Below, in pieces: positions 35,623 to 44,205 of a DNA stretch of 64,000 bases. Position 1 is the first letter of the stretch, and each line of letters starts with the position of its first letter. Location of the stretch: contig NZ_NJAG01000002.1 of assembly GCF_002872335.1 (NCBI RefSeq), positions 124,001 to 188,000 of the forward strand, written 5' to 3'. The DNA is from Siphonobacter sp. BAB-5405 (lineage in GTDB: Bacteria; Bacteroidota; Bacteroidia; Cytophagales; Spirosomataceae). A program made the position numbers and the translations under genes. The notes below the pieces were generated by a model. The model was given only the letters and a program-made list of their open reading frames with translations, had not been told where the DNA came from and did no database searches.

Positions 35623-35949
35623 CTATAATTTTAGAATATAGTTTCCAAATGCTGTTGGCTGAGTACTATCGAAGAAATGTCTATGTTTTCTAACATCTAT
35701 AAAATGCATTTCTTCAGGTAGTTTATGTTTTACATTCCAATAATTTTGGATATATTTAATCAGTCCTGTAAACAAACAATCAACCATAAAAGTAGCATAT
35801 TGATAATCTATTCCTTTTATATCAATATCACTCAAAACGTTAATTGAATTAATTTTCGAAGAATTATTCACTTTATAATGGAATATAAGGCTTGTACCTG
35901 GGTTTGGCGAATCCTTTTCTTCAACTATTGTAAAAGTTAAATTAGGCAT
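35623..35949 (-). CDS. Hypothetical protein in HNH operon
   Basis: This encodes a 108-residue AT-rich protein: an N-terminal beta half (NLTFTIVEEKDSPNPGTSLI) and an amphipathic helix (FMVDCLFTGLIKYIQNYWNV), ending in polar RKHRHFFDSTQPTAFGNY. No known domain. The 4-bp gap to the HNH-type gene and 10-bp gap from the gene upstream imply co-translation. It could be an accessory or antagonist of the HNH protein; the sequence does not decide. Confidence 0.5.
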   Translation of the reverse strand: MPNLTFTIVEEKDSPNPGTSLIFHYKVNNSSKINSINVLSDIDIKGIDYQYATFMVDCLFTGLIKYIQNYWNVKHKLPEEMHFIDVRKHRHFFDSTQPTAFGNYILKL

Positions 35950-35959
35950 ACTCTTAGTA

Positions 35960-36208
35960 TTAGATATAAATGTAAATCCTCATTTCCGTCTTACCTGAAT
36001 CTTCCATTGATGTAACCAGCTCATATTCATCGTATACTATCCTAAGCACGAGGTTCTCGGAAGTCCCCATCTCTCCTATAATTGTCGTCTGCTTCTTGGC
36101 CAGTGCGTCAGCCAGGGGAAGTGCTACCTCCGGCCTCTCCTCAAGAAAGGTAAACATCAGCTCCTGGATCCCGAGGTACTGGGCCACGAGGGCTTCAAGA
36201 TGGGTCAT
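35960..36208 (-). CDS. Small hypothetical protein in HNH operon
   Basis: This encodes 82 residues: an N-terminal helical part (MTHLEALVAQYLGIQELMFT, then ERPEVALPLADALAKKQTTI) and a beta-like tail (NLVLRIVYDEYELVTSMEDS). It is clearly richer in G and C than the genes on either side, so it may have a different origin within the operon. It begins 6 bp after the upstream lipoprotein gene. No domain recognised. Confidence 0.5.
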   Translation of the reverse strand: MTHLEALVAQYLGIQELMFTFLEERPEVALPLADALAKKQTTIIGEMGTSENLVLRIVYDEYELVTSMEDSGKTEMRIYIYI

Positions 36209-36214
36209 TAGGCT

Positions 36215-37132
36215 CTATAGCTTTTCGAATGTTAAGCAAAGCCTATTTAAATTTCCTGTCTGTAGTAAAAACTCCCTTTTATGGAAGGTAATTTTTAAAC
36301 CATTATAATTCCAAGTTTGAGGAATATTCAAAACATCCACATTGGTTAAATTATATATTTTGTAAATGCCTTTATTGTTACCAAATCTTACAAATAGTCT
36401 ATATAAAGCATCTGCTGTTTCAAATGGAAAATTTTGATGATCTACCAGAAAAGCTTCTGAAATTTTTGATAGCTTATTTTCTGAAAACTCGTAACAAGTA
36501 AAGGTCAAATTATCAGGCACATATCGAGCCTGTGAAATATAGGACAATGAGGGCGAATACTCATTCCAGCCGTTGAAAGAATCTTCTCTCAGACCAAATT
36601 TAGCCAGCTCATAGACCTTCACTTCAGCCCTAGACATTCCAAAGTTCACTCTTCCAAAATCTAGGTTTTTAGACGTATTGGTTATATTGACTTTCGTGGA
36701 CCTAGTAACGATTTTACCTGATTTTATAAATTTAACGGTATGATCAATTTTTCTGCTTCCTGGTGTAAAACTCTTGATAAACTTTAAAGCAGAGGTAATT
36801 TTCCATTTTTGAATAGCCGACTCCCACTGTTTAGACTCACTGAAAAGAATAGCGTTCAGGCCATTCGCTGTCCAGTTTATCTGGACACTGTCTCCTTCAT
36901 CCACTAAAACATATATTGGGAGTATATACTCTGTTTTATTATACGTAGTATCAAGCTTTGTGTAGTAAGTTTCGAAGGGGAAGTTGTATTCGCTTTCAAT
37001 ATTGGACACATTATCCGTATAGGTGATGCCTTGAGAATCGACGAGTACGGGAGTCAGATTCAAATTGTCCTTATCTCTTTTGCAAGAAAGTATGAATCCC
37101 CCTAAAGCAACGATAAATAAAAAGTGTTTCAT
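36215..37132 (-). CDS. Hypothetical lipoprotein heading the HNH operon
   Basis: This encodes 305 residues with a lipoprotein signal (MKHFLFIVALGGFILSC, Cys17) and an extracytoplasmic, beta-rich body with many Asn, Lys and Tyr. A segment near the middle (KNLDFGRVNFGMSRAEVKVY) resembles the short motif found in many Bacteroidota envelope proteins whose strands precede a helix. No domain named. Very AT-rich, like the HNH gene but unlike the mnmE region beyond it. The 6-bp gap to the next gene suggests one transcript. Confidence 0.65.
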   Translation of the reverse strand: MKHFLFIVALGGFILSCKRDKDNLNLTPVLVDSQGITYTDNVSNIESEYNFPFETYYTKLDTTYNKTEYILPIYVLVDEGDSVQINWTANGLNAILFSESKQWESAIQKWKITSALKFIKSFTPGSRKIDHTVKFIKSGKIVTRSTKVNITNTSKNLDFGRVNFGMSRAEVKVYELAKFGLREDSFNGWNEYSPSLSYISQARYVPDNLTFTCYEFSENKLSKISEAFLVDHQNFPFETADALYRLFVRFGNNKGIYKIYNLTNVDVLNIPQTWNYNGLKITFHKREFLLQTGNLNRLCLTFEKL

Positions 37133-37282
37133 ATAAATGAGGGTTAGACGATTTTAATTTAAAAAATGTAATAAAATATAGATTACATTTGCTTATATTG
37201 ATTACAAATATCTGATATTTAGTATTTTAATTACCAGCATTTACTTATTATCCACTTATGCTTACTTATTCGATTAGGCTTT

Positions 37283-38623
37283 TTACTTGCCAATACAAAA
37301 CTTAGAAAAGATATTCTCTAACAAATCATCCGTCGTAATTTGTCCGGTGATTTCGCCGAGGTGTACCAGGGATTGGCGGATGTCCATCGCTAGCCAATCC
37401 TGGGTGATACCGGCATCGAGGCCTTCGAGGGCACGTTGCAGGGCAGTATCGGTGGCGGTTAGGTGTTCGTAGTGGCGGAGATTGGTCACTACGGTGTCGT
37501 TGGTTCGCTGGAGGTTTACGCGGTTCACGAGGCGTTGCTTGAGTTCTTCAATGCCCTGGCCGGTGGCGGCAGAAATGGAAAAATCCGCGGAAGGATCCTC
37601 GTACACATCCGCTTTGGTGTGAATACGTATCACTCGTCCAGGCTCCGGTACCCGAGCCGCAAACAGAGCTTCAAATTCGGCACTGGCCACGTCCGTGCTG
37701 CTTAGCTTGAGAATAATTTCGGCCCGGTCCAGTGCGGCCAGCGAACGTTCGACGCCGATGGCCTCTACCCGATCACTGGTTTCCCGAATGCCTGCCGTAT
37801 CCAGCACGCGAAACTTGATTCCATTTAAAACCAGGGTGTCTTCAATGACATCGCGGGTGGTACCGGCAATTTCGGTCACAATGGCTTTTTCTTCGTTCAA
37901 AAGAGCATTCAGCAGGGTCGATTTCCCGGCGTTGGGCGGTCCTACAATCGCTACGGGCACGCCCTCTTTCAGTACGTTGCCCAGCTCAAAGGAGTCAATG
38001 AGGGGACGTAAGGTCTGCCGAATGTTACGGATGAGTTGACGCAATTGGGTACGATCCGCAAACTCGACGTCTTCTTCGCCAAAATCAAGCTCCAGTTCAA
38101 TCAGCGAAGCAAAATGAATCAGTTGCTCGCGTAGCTGAGCGATGTCTTTCGAAAATCCCCCGCGAATCTGGTGAATCGCCGCCCGGTGACTGACTTCCGT
38201 ATCCGAGGCAATCAGATCAGCCACGGCTTCGGCCTGAGCCAGATCGAGTTGCCCATTCAGGAAAGCCCGTTGTGTAAATTCACCATGCTGGGCCATCCGG
38301 CAGCCGTTTTTAATGAGCAGACGAAGAATCTTCTGGATGATGAAGCTGGAACCGTGACAGGAAATTTCAATCGAATCCTCGCGGGTATAGGAATGCGGCG
38401 TTCGGAATAAACTGAGCAAGACTTCATCCACAATTTGTCCGGCTTCGTCCCGAATGGTTCCGAAGTGGATGGTATGCGTTGCCTGATCGCTCAGGTTTTT
38501 GCCCCGAAAAAGTTTCTGAACAATGGGAAAGGTTTCCGGTCCTGAGACCCGAATGACGCCAATGGCACCAATACCCGTCGGCGTAGCGAGGGCACAAATG
38601 GTGGAAGTAAACGAACCTGACAT
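37283..38623 (-). CDS. mnmE: tRNA modification GTPase MnmE
   Basis: This encodes 446 residues. The N-terminal folate-binding domain begins STICALATPTGIGAIGVIRV; the G domain inserted near residue 215 has GPPNAGKST (G1) and DTAGIRET (G3); the C-terminus is the conserved FCIGK with the catalytic Cys. With MnmG it installs the carboxymethylaminomethyl group on wobble uridine of certain tRNAs. It is the first clearly core gene after the AT-rich stretch. Single gene by spacing, 79 bp before the SCP2 gene upstream on the same strand. Complete, normal length. Confidence 0.97.
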   Translation of the reverse strand: MSGSFTSTICALATPTGIGAIGVIRVSGPETFPIVQKLFRGKNLSDQATHTIHFGTIRDEAGQIVDEVLLSLFRTPHSYTREDSIEISCHGSSFIIQKILRLLIKNGCRMAQHGEFTQRAFLNGQLDLAQAEAVADLIASDTEVSHRAAIHQIRGGFSKDIAQLREQLIHFASLIELELDFGEEDVEFADRTQLRQLIRNIRQTLRPLIDSFELGNVLKEGVPVAIVGPPNAGKSTLLNALLNEEKAIVTEIAGTTRDVIEDTLVLNGIKFRVLDTAGIRETSDRVEAIGVERSLAALDRAEIILKLSSTDVASAEFEALFAARVPEPGRVIRIHTKADVYEDPSADFSISAATGQGIEELKQRLVNRVNLQRTNDTVVTNLRHYEHLTATDTALQRALEGLDAGITQDWLAMDIRQSLVHLGEITGQITTDDLLENIFSKFCIGK

Positions 38624-38702
38624 GAGAAGGGGAATTCAGGGCGGATTAATCCGTCAACCAGAAACAACAGCCTCTGCGGTAATAAACCGCCCTGAAGGCG
38701 AC

Positions 38703-38987
38703 TTAAAACAGCGACTGCAATTTCATGGCGAGCGACATATCACCCGTAATTTTAATTTTACCGAACATCAGAGCCGTCATCGGATTGAGGTCACCCGTCA
38801 TGAGTTTACCCAGATCTTTGGCACTGATGCCAATCGTAACATCCGATTCGCGATCATCGTTCGTTACGGTACCATCGCGATCAATGACGATGTTTCCCTC
38901 ATCGGTCTGAAATTTGATTACGTCACCCGTACCGCCTTTCTGGGCGGCGAGTTGCTTGATTTTAGTGTCTACTTCTTCGAAAGTCAT
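38703..38987 (-). CDS. SCP2 sterol-binding domain protein
   Basis: This encodes a 94-residue single SCP2 domain: N-terminal helix, strands (GNIVIDRDGTVTNDDRESDV), then ISAKDLGKLMTGDLNPMTAL and FGKIKITGDMSLAMKLQSLF, the family's clear C-terminal pattern. These domains bind lipids or acyl chains in the cytoplasm; the ligand is unknown in bacteria. Stand-alone and complete, with a gap of about 140 bp from the MpaB-like gene upstream. Confidence 0.88.
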   Translation of the reverse strand: MTFEEVDTKIKQLAAQKGGTGDVIKFQTDEGNIVIDRDGTVTNDDRESDVTIGISAKDLGKLMTGDLNPMTALMFGKIKITGDMSLAMKLQSLF

Positions 38988-39130
38988 AGAATTGCTGGCT
39001 GTTGACGAACGGATCGTCTTTTCATGAATAATTGGGTAATCGCCTTTTCGGTCCGTCAGCGGATCGCGTTCAGTCTGAAAAAGGCCGCAAATTGGCTAGT
39101 TCTCCCGAAAATATCAAACCAGCCCAGGCA

Positions 39131-40117
39131 TCAGGGACGGAAAAAAATTCGCATCGGTAACAAGCGGACCAGTCTTTTTTCCAGCGGTACCGCCGGCAGT
39201 GCCAGTTGATCCGCGTACTCATCCCCCAGCAAAAACCGCATCTGAGCCGCCGGCAGAGTCTTTAAACCTTCGGGTACGGTATCTTCCAGTGCCCGTAGCA
39301 AGGCCTGGGTTAATTGCTGTCCTTCGGGCGAAGGTCGGAACAATCGCCGGGCAATGGATTGTCCCAGTACATAAGCCTCCCGCAGGTTTTCGGGTAGCAA
39401 GTCTTCCGGTACGCCACTTAAGTAACCTACCACTTTCCAGAAATGGAGATAAGCCTCCGCCTCTTTTTCGTTGGGTTCAATTCCGTTTTTCCGTAAGCCC
39501 TGAATGATGATATAGCTAAATGTCAGGTTGGTACCGGCCATATCTTCCTGGTTGACGGGCTCGCCCCAGGCGGGGTTCCATCGATTCGAATGCCGGCAAA
39601 ACCAGCGTACAACGGCATGAATCAGGCGTACGTTCAAAATACGTTCGATGGCGGAGGGATACTTTCCCTGCCAGGCTTCGGCCTCCGTAATGCCAAAGAC
39701 AAAAGCCCCGGTTTCTTCCAGCCGTTGCCGCGTGTCGTTCTGCATCCGTTTGGAAAGAGCCAGTACCTGCACCCCATCGGCAGCCAGGTAAGCGTACGGT
39801 AGCGACAGGCAGCCCAGCAACAAGGTAATGGTATCGCGATGCCGCTGAAAAAGGCGAATGCCGCTAGCCATCTGCTTGGCATCAGCCCAGTCGGGCAGTC
39901 GTCCCTCTTCACAAAGAAAGCGTCGGCACTCGGGTACCTCTTTCAGCGGAATTTTGCCTTCCGTCCGTTGCTGGAGAAAGGTGCGTACCCCCGCCGGGCC
40001 ACCCGCCGCGGCCACCTGTTCAATAATCGCATCGGCGGCCGGATCGGTTTGTTGCCGGTAGTGGCTGAGTAGCTCGTCCGAGAAATATCGCGTGGGTTTG
40101 ATGGTACGTAAGAGCAT
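39131..40117 (-). CDS. MpaB/DUF2236-like oxygenase family protein (Lcp-related)
   Basis: This encodes a 328-residue all-helical protein without signal peptide. A segment near residues 155-180 (ERILNVRLIHAVVRWFC) corresponds to the region around the haem-ligand His of latex-clearing protein relatives, and LPDWADAKQMASGIRLFQRH is the family's usual N-terminal pattern. Members cleave carbon-carbon double bonds or perform related oxidations, but bacterial substrates are mostly unknown. His is present at the expected place; other haem residues I cannot verify. Separated by 39 bp from the aldo/keto reductase gene upstream, so co-transcription is possible. Confidence 0.75.
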   Translation of the reverse strand: MLLRTIKPTRYFSDELLSHYRQQTDPAADAIIEQVAAAGGPAGVRTFLQQRTEGKIPLKEVPECRRFLCEEGRLPDWADAKQMASGIRLFQRHRDTITLLLGCLSLPYAYLAADGVQVLALSKRMQNDTRQRLEETGAFVFGITEAEAWQGKYPSAIERILNVRLIHAVVRWFCRHSNRWNPAWGEPVNQEDMAGTNLTFSYIIIQGLRKNGIEPNEKEAEAYLHFWKVVGYLSGVPEDLLPENLREAYVLGQSIARRLFRPSPEGQQLTQALLRALEDTVPEGLKTLPAAQMRFLLGDEYADQLALPAVPLEKRLVRLLPMRIFFRP

Positions 40118-40156
40118 ACGAGCATTCGTTTGGCTTTCTATCTCTGATAACCCTTT

Positions 40157-41056
40157 TTAGGAAGCAGCAATTCGATGTTCCTGATAATTGTTCGCCGCCA
40201 GTACAGCACCGAGTGCCGCGTATTCTTCCGCACTCAGGCTGGCGTCACCCGCTCGCAGGGCATCCAGTAACTGCTCCGCCGTCCGAACACCTACCACGGC
40301 TGATACCACGGCTGGCGGATACAAGGCGTACCGAATGGCGGTAGCAGCCGGATTCCGTTCATTCGTACTCAGGGCCTGTACGGCTTCAGCGGCGGCCCTT
40401 ACTTCCTCGGCCGTATAATTGAGATAGGTATCCGCAGGTTTTCCGGCCAGCAGTCCTTTCGCGACGCTACCGCGGGCGAGTACGCTGATGCCGTGCTGGT
40501 GCAACAGCTCCAGGCAGGTTTCTTCCGGACGACGGTCCAGCAGACTATACTGCATCATCACACTGGCGATACTGGAGCGATTGACGTATTGTTCGATCAC
40601 ATTCGGCCGGATGGATGAGATGCCGTACGCCCGGATTTTTCCCTGCTCTTTCAGCAATTCAAAGGCTTCAATGGTTTCATCCATCGGGTCATCCATGGTA
40701 CCGCCGTGTAACTGGTACAAATCAAGATAGTCGGTTTGCAGGCGTTTCAGACTTTTTTCGACCGAGGCCAGAATGTAGTCCTTCGTCGGGTTCCAGTCCC
40801 AGCCTTTGCCATCGGCCCGCTCCTGATTGCCCACTTTGGTCGCCAGTACGATTTCTTTCCGGTGGTCTTTCAGTGCTTCGCCCATGAGGCGTTCGTTTTC
40901 GCCCTGGTCGTAAATATCCGCCGTATCAAAAAGGGTAATTCCTTCATCGAAGGCCTTTTGGAGCAGTTTCGTAGCCGTATCTTTTTGCAGTGACATGCCG
41001 CCAAAGGCAATTTCACTCACCACTAATTCTGAGGAGCCTAATCGAGTATACTTCAT
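40157..41056 (-). CDS. Aldo/keto reductase
   Basis: This encodes 299 residues with a TIM-barrel AKR layout: SELVVSEIAFGGMSL, FDTADIYDQGENERLMGEAL (Asp and Tyr of the tetrad), VLATKVGNQ (Lys), LDLYQLHGG (His), and NADPH-binding residues near the end. It reduces carbonyls or oxidises secondary alcohols in the cytoplasm; no specific substrate is evident. It lies 39 bp upstream of the MpaB-like gene, which suggests one redox unit. Normal length, complete. Confidence 0.9.
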   Translation of the reverse strand: MKYTRLGSSELVVSEIAFGGMSLQKDTATKLLQKAFDEGITLFDTADIYDQGENERLMGEALKDHRKEIVLATKVGNQERADGKGWDWNPTKDYILASVEKSLKRLQTDYLDLYQLHGGTMDDPMDETIEAFELLKEQGKIRAYGISSIRPNVIEQYVNRSSIASVMMQYSLLDRRPEETCLELLHQHGISVLARGSVAKGLLAGKPADTYLNYTAEEVRAAAEAVQALSTNERNPAATAIRYALYPPAVVSAVVGVRTAEQLLDALRAGDASLSAEEYAALGAVLAANNYQEHRIAAS

Positions 41057-41083
41057 TCGGGTAAGGTTTTACTACGCTTGAAA

Positions 41084-41119
41084 AAGGATGATGCCAGCCC
41101 CGGGGCTGGCATCATCCTT
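41084..41119 (-). terminator. Perfect palindromic terminator overlapping the AddB-like stop codon
   Basis: AAGGATGATGCCAGCCCC and its exact complement GGGGCTGGCATCATCCTT abut with no spacer. On the minus strand the palindrome is followed by TTTTTC. Two bases of the TAA stop (41118-41120) of the AddB-like gene lie inside it. Confidence 0.85.
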
Positions 41120-44057
41120 AATTGGCCCGTCCACAAATCCGGGCGTAATCGCAATATTCGCAGTGACTACGGTCCACGGTTTGTTCAAAGGCCCGGCTGG
41201 GGTCAAGCAGCTCGTCGATAAACTGCGTTAACATGGCTTCGCTGTCTTCGAGAAACGTTTCCGGCGTTTCATCCGGACGGAAACGAAGATTTTCCTGAGC
41301 CATAAAACCCGCCGCCAGATTTCGGAAGGAGATCATCCCGGGCTGTACGATCTGCGTGGCCGAGAGTTCTACGCCGCCCACGCGTTTGTCGTTTTGTTTC
41401 AGAACCAAATATTTATACAGCCAGAGTTGCCGCATCACGTCCCAGTTCTGATTCGTCAGGAACATGGGCTGCCATTCGTCCTGGTTTACTTTCAGATCCA
41501 GATTCTTCGCGTCTACTTTTCCGGTTTTATAATCCACAATCCGGATTACGTCGTTGACCCGCTCCAGGCGGTCAATCTTTCCGGCTACCTGCACCGTGCC
41601 CTCGCCATAAGCCAGCGTGGCCACCAGCTTCTGTTCCGGAGCGAGCACTTCCACGCGGAACCCGGCGTCGAGTTCGTCCATGCGTAGCTGGAAGTAGTTT
41701 CGCAGGTTACGTTTGGCCAGGTTGTACAACAACAGGTTTTGCCCTTCATGCATGACCTGTCCGGGAAATTTTTCCTGAAAAACGGCTTCCAGACGACTGG
41801 GAATCTGCTGCGTAAACCGTTCGTAATCGGCCCGTTCGTACACGCGAACGTTTCGCTCGATCATCTCCCGGTCGATCCGTTCGAGCACTTCGTGCACCCA
41901 GGTACCAAAATCGTTTGCTTCGAGCGTCGTCGACAACTCTTCTTCCTCAGCCACCCCGGCAATGCGTTTGAAGTAGTACTTGAGTGAACACTGGTAATAC
42001 ATGTTCAGGTGCGTCGCGTACAGGCCCCGATTGGCGAGCGATTGAAGAATTTCTCGCTGAATCTGCTCGTTTTTGGTAATGCGTAATACCGGCAGCTCTT
42101 CTTCCAGACTGCGTTCGGAGCCGAACTCCACCCGCTTTTTCTGCAGCTTAGCCTGCTTGTTTTGTTCACCCAGCTCGTATTCCAGTTGCAGTAAAAACCG
42201 ACTGGGTTCGGCTTTGGCCCCATCACCGGCGGGTACCGTGTGCAGAAAGATGACTTCCTTGGCCCGTTGTAACAGGCGGAAGAAGTGATAGCTCATCACC
42301 GCGTCGGCGTCCATGTACGTGGGCAGGCCAAACTCGCAGGCGGCATCAAACGGAATCAGCGAATTTTGCTTTTTCCCCGTCGGCAAGGTGCCTTCATTGA
42401 CGGATAGAATAATCACCCGTTCAAAGTCCAGACACCGGGTCTCCAGCATCCCCATGATTTGCAGCGGAGCGGCGGGTTCCCCCGAAAAGGGAATCTTCGT
42501 TTGTCGCAGTAACTCCAGCAAAAACCGTCGGTACGACTTAATGGATACGGGCTGACGACGTTCGGCCAGTACGCGTTCGAGCCGTTTGAGTATGGTATAA
42601 AACTCGTAGAGGTACTCGGTTTCGATGGCATCTTTATCGACGTACAGGGGCCGTAGTAGATCGATGAGCCGATACATCTGCCGGGTCGCCCGACTCGAGT
42701 CGTTGTCCCAGCGGGTAAAGAGGGTATTGATCAGGGGTTCGTTTCCACCCAGTTCTTTAATCTCCTTTTCATCAGCAAACAATCGGTTTTCATCCCGCAG
42801 CGTCCGTAACAGGGTTCGAAAACTTCCCTCGTTTTCCATCCAGTATTTCTGAATGAAGGGATGGTGCAGAATCTTGGTAATGTGCTTGTAGCTGAATTTG
42901 GGAATAGCAACCATCCCCTGCCCTTCCTTTCGGCGAAATTCCACCACATTCCGCTGTAACTCAAACCAGCTTTCCACCAGGGAATACAGCAGGGAATTTC
43001 GCAGGGAAACCCCCATCGTAACGTTGAAATCATCGTAGCTGTCGGGAATCGAGGACAAGACCGGCATCAGCAGATTTTCGTCGCCCAGTACCAGAGCCGT
43101 ATGCGGCGGTTGATAGCCTTTCGTTTTCTCCGTACCGTGCTCCCATTGGGCCATCAAATGAGCGGCGACTTTGGGCTGCATGGTGGCATTGGGTACGCCA
43201 ATGCTGATAAAATTTTTAGGCTGCGTCAGTAAATCACTGGGGACCGTCTGTACCTGCGGAAACTCGCGGTAATTCCGGAAACGCTTGTTCCAGTCGCCCC
43301 GACTCAGTTCGGCGTCGGTTAGGTATTTACGGACAAAGCGACCCGCTTCGTGCTGATTTCTCAGGTAAAAAACGTCGGCGTCCCAGAGCATCTCGGCCTT
43401 ATTCAGGCTCACCAGCTTCCGCAGAATCCGCTCTTCGGACTGACTGAGGGCGTTAAAACCCAGAAAATAATGGAACGCGTGGCCGGGTTTATCCAGGAAA
43501 ATCGTTTCCACCTCCTCCGCCACTTTGCGATACGCCATTCCCCGGTACGCCAGTTTCTTTTCCAGTAAACGGGCTTTTAACTGATCATAAACCCCGAGCA
43601 GGTTTTCAAACAGGCGAAAGTATTTATCCGCAAAGGAATCTTCAGCAATCGTGGTGTCGATTTTCCAGCGTTCAATGGCTTTCTCGGCTTCTACCCAGCT
43701 AAATACGGCTTTGGCGTTGCTGTCATAAAGATCAATCTGGTCGAAATCCCGCAGTACCACCGGAGCCCAGCTCGTAAAGCGGTCGAAATCCAGGTGGGGA
43801 TCAATGGTTTTAAAAGTGTCGTAGAGTTCAAACAGCAGGGATACGGGGTCGATTTCTTCCACCTCCGCCCGTTGCAGAATGAAATCGTCCATGGCCACTA
43901 CTTCTGGAGCCAGAAAAGGCCGATCCGAGAGGCTGGCCAGTTCCTGCTTGAAAAAATACACGGCCCGGCGGCTGGGTACGACCACGCACACGCGGGCGAT
44001 GGTTTCCAGCGAATGGCGTTCAAAAATATACCGAGCCGTTTCCGAAAGAAAAGACAT
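41118..44057 (-). CDS. AddB-like PD-(D/E)XK nuclease / helicase-fold protein
   Basis: The ATG at 44057 gives 979 residues (MSFLSETARYIFERHSLETI). It has an AddB-type inactivated helicase region (VCVVVPSRRAVYFFKQEL at the start), then a C-terminal RecB-like nuclease (GTWVHEVLER, GKIDRLERVND, IRIVDYKTGK) and four cysteines for an iron-sulphur cluster: one in YYQCSLKYYF and three in HCEYCDYARICG. It would process double-strand DNA ends for recombination repair with an AddA-like partner, which is not in the window. No Walker A is visible at the N-terminus, where Bacillus AddB has one. Terminator at its stop codon; single gene. Confidence 0.85.
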   Translation of the reverse strand: MSFLSETARYIFERHSLETIARVCVVVPSRRAVYFFKQELASLSDRPFLAPEVVAMDDFILQRAEVEEIDPVSLLFELYDTFKTIDPHLDFDRFTSWAPVVLRDFDQIDLYDSNAKAVFSWVEAEKAIERWKIDTTIAEDSFADKYFRLFENLLGVYDQLKARLLEKKLAYRGMAYRKVAEEVETIFLDKPGHAFHYFLGFNALSQSEERILRKLVSLNKAEMLWDADVFYLRNQHEAGRFVRKYLTDAELSRGDWNKRFRNYREFPQVQTVPSDLLTQPKNFISIGVPNATMQPKVAAHLMAQWEHGTEKTKGYQPPHTALVLGDENLLMPVLSSIPDSYDDFNVTMGVSLRNSLLYSLVESWFELQRNVVEFRRKEGQGMVAIPKFSYKHITKILHHPFIQKYWMENEGSFRTLLRTLRDENRLFADEKEIKELGGNEPLINTLFTRWDNDSSRATRQMYRLIDLLRPLYVDKDAIETEYLYEFYTILKRLERVLAERRQPVSIKSYRRFLLELLRQTKIPFSGEPAAPLQIMGMLETRCLDFERVIILSVNEGTLPTGKKQNSLIPFDAACEFGLPTYMDADAVMSYHFFRLLQRAKEVIFLHTVPAGDGAKAEPSRFLLQLEYELGEQNKQAKLQKKRVEFGSERSLEEELPVLRITKNEQIQREILQSLANRGLYATHLNMYYQCSLKYYFKRIAGVAEEEELSTTLEANDFGTWVHEVLERIDREMIERNVRVYERADYERFTQQIPSRLEAVFQEKFPGQVMHEGQNLLLYNLAKRNLRNYFQLRMDELDAGFRVEVLAPEQKLVATLAYGEGTVQVAGKIDRLERVNDVIRIVDYKTGKVDAKNLDLKVNQDEWQPMFLTNQNWDVMRQLWLYKYLVLKQNDKRVGGVELSATQIVQPGMISFRNLAAGFMAQENLRFRPDETPETFLEDSEAMLTQFIDELLDPSRAFEQTVDRSHCEYCDYARICGRAN

Positions 44058-44158
44058 GACGATCAAGTAAAAATTCAGATTTCGGGCGACCCAACGAAGG
44101 CATGCTTCCCGATTAAACTAGTAGTAAAGGTACGTAATTCAAGCCGTATAAACGACGA

Positions 44159-44181
44159 ATGCCAGTCCGGCAGACTGGCAT
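44159..44181. terminator. Weak hairpin between porin and AddB-like genes
   Basis: ATGCCAGTC pairs with GACTGGCAT across a 5-base loop, 25 bp beyond the porin stop codon. The following minus-strand bases are only moderately T-rich, so terminator activity is uncertain. Confidence 0.45.
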
Positions 44182-44205
44182 CCATCTTTGCAACTGACGG
44201 TAACC

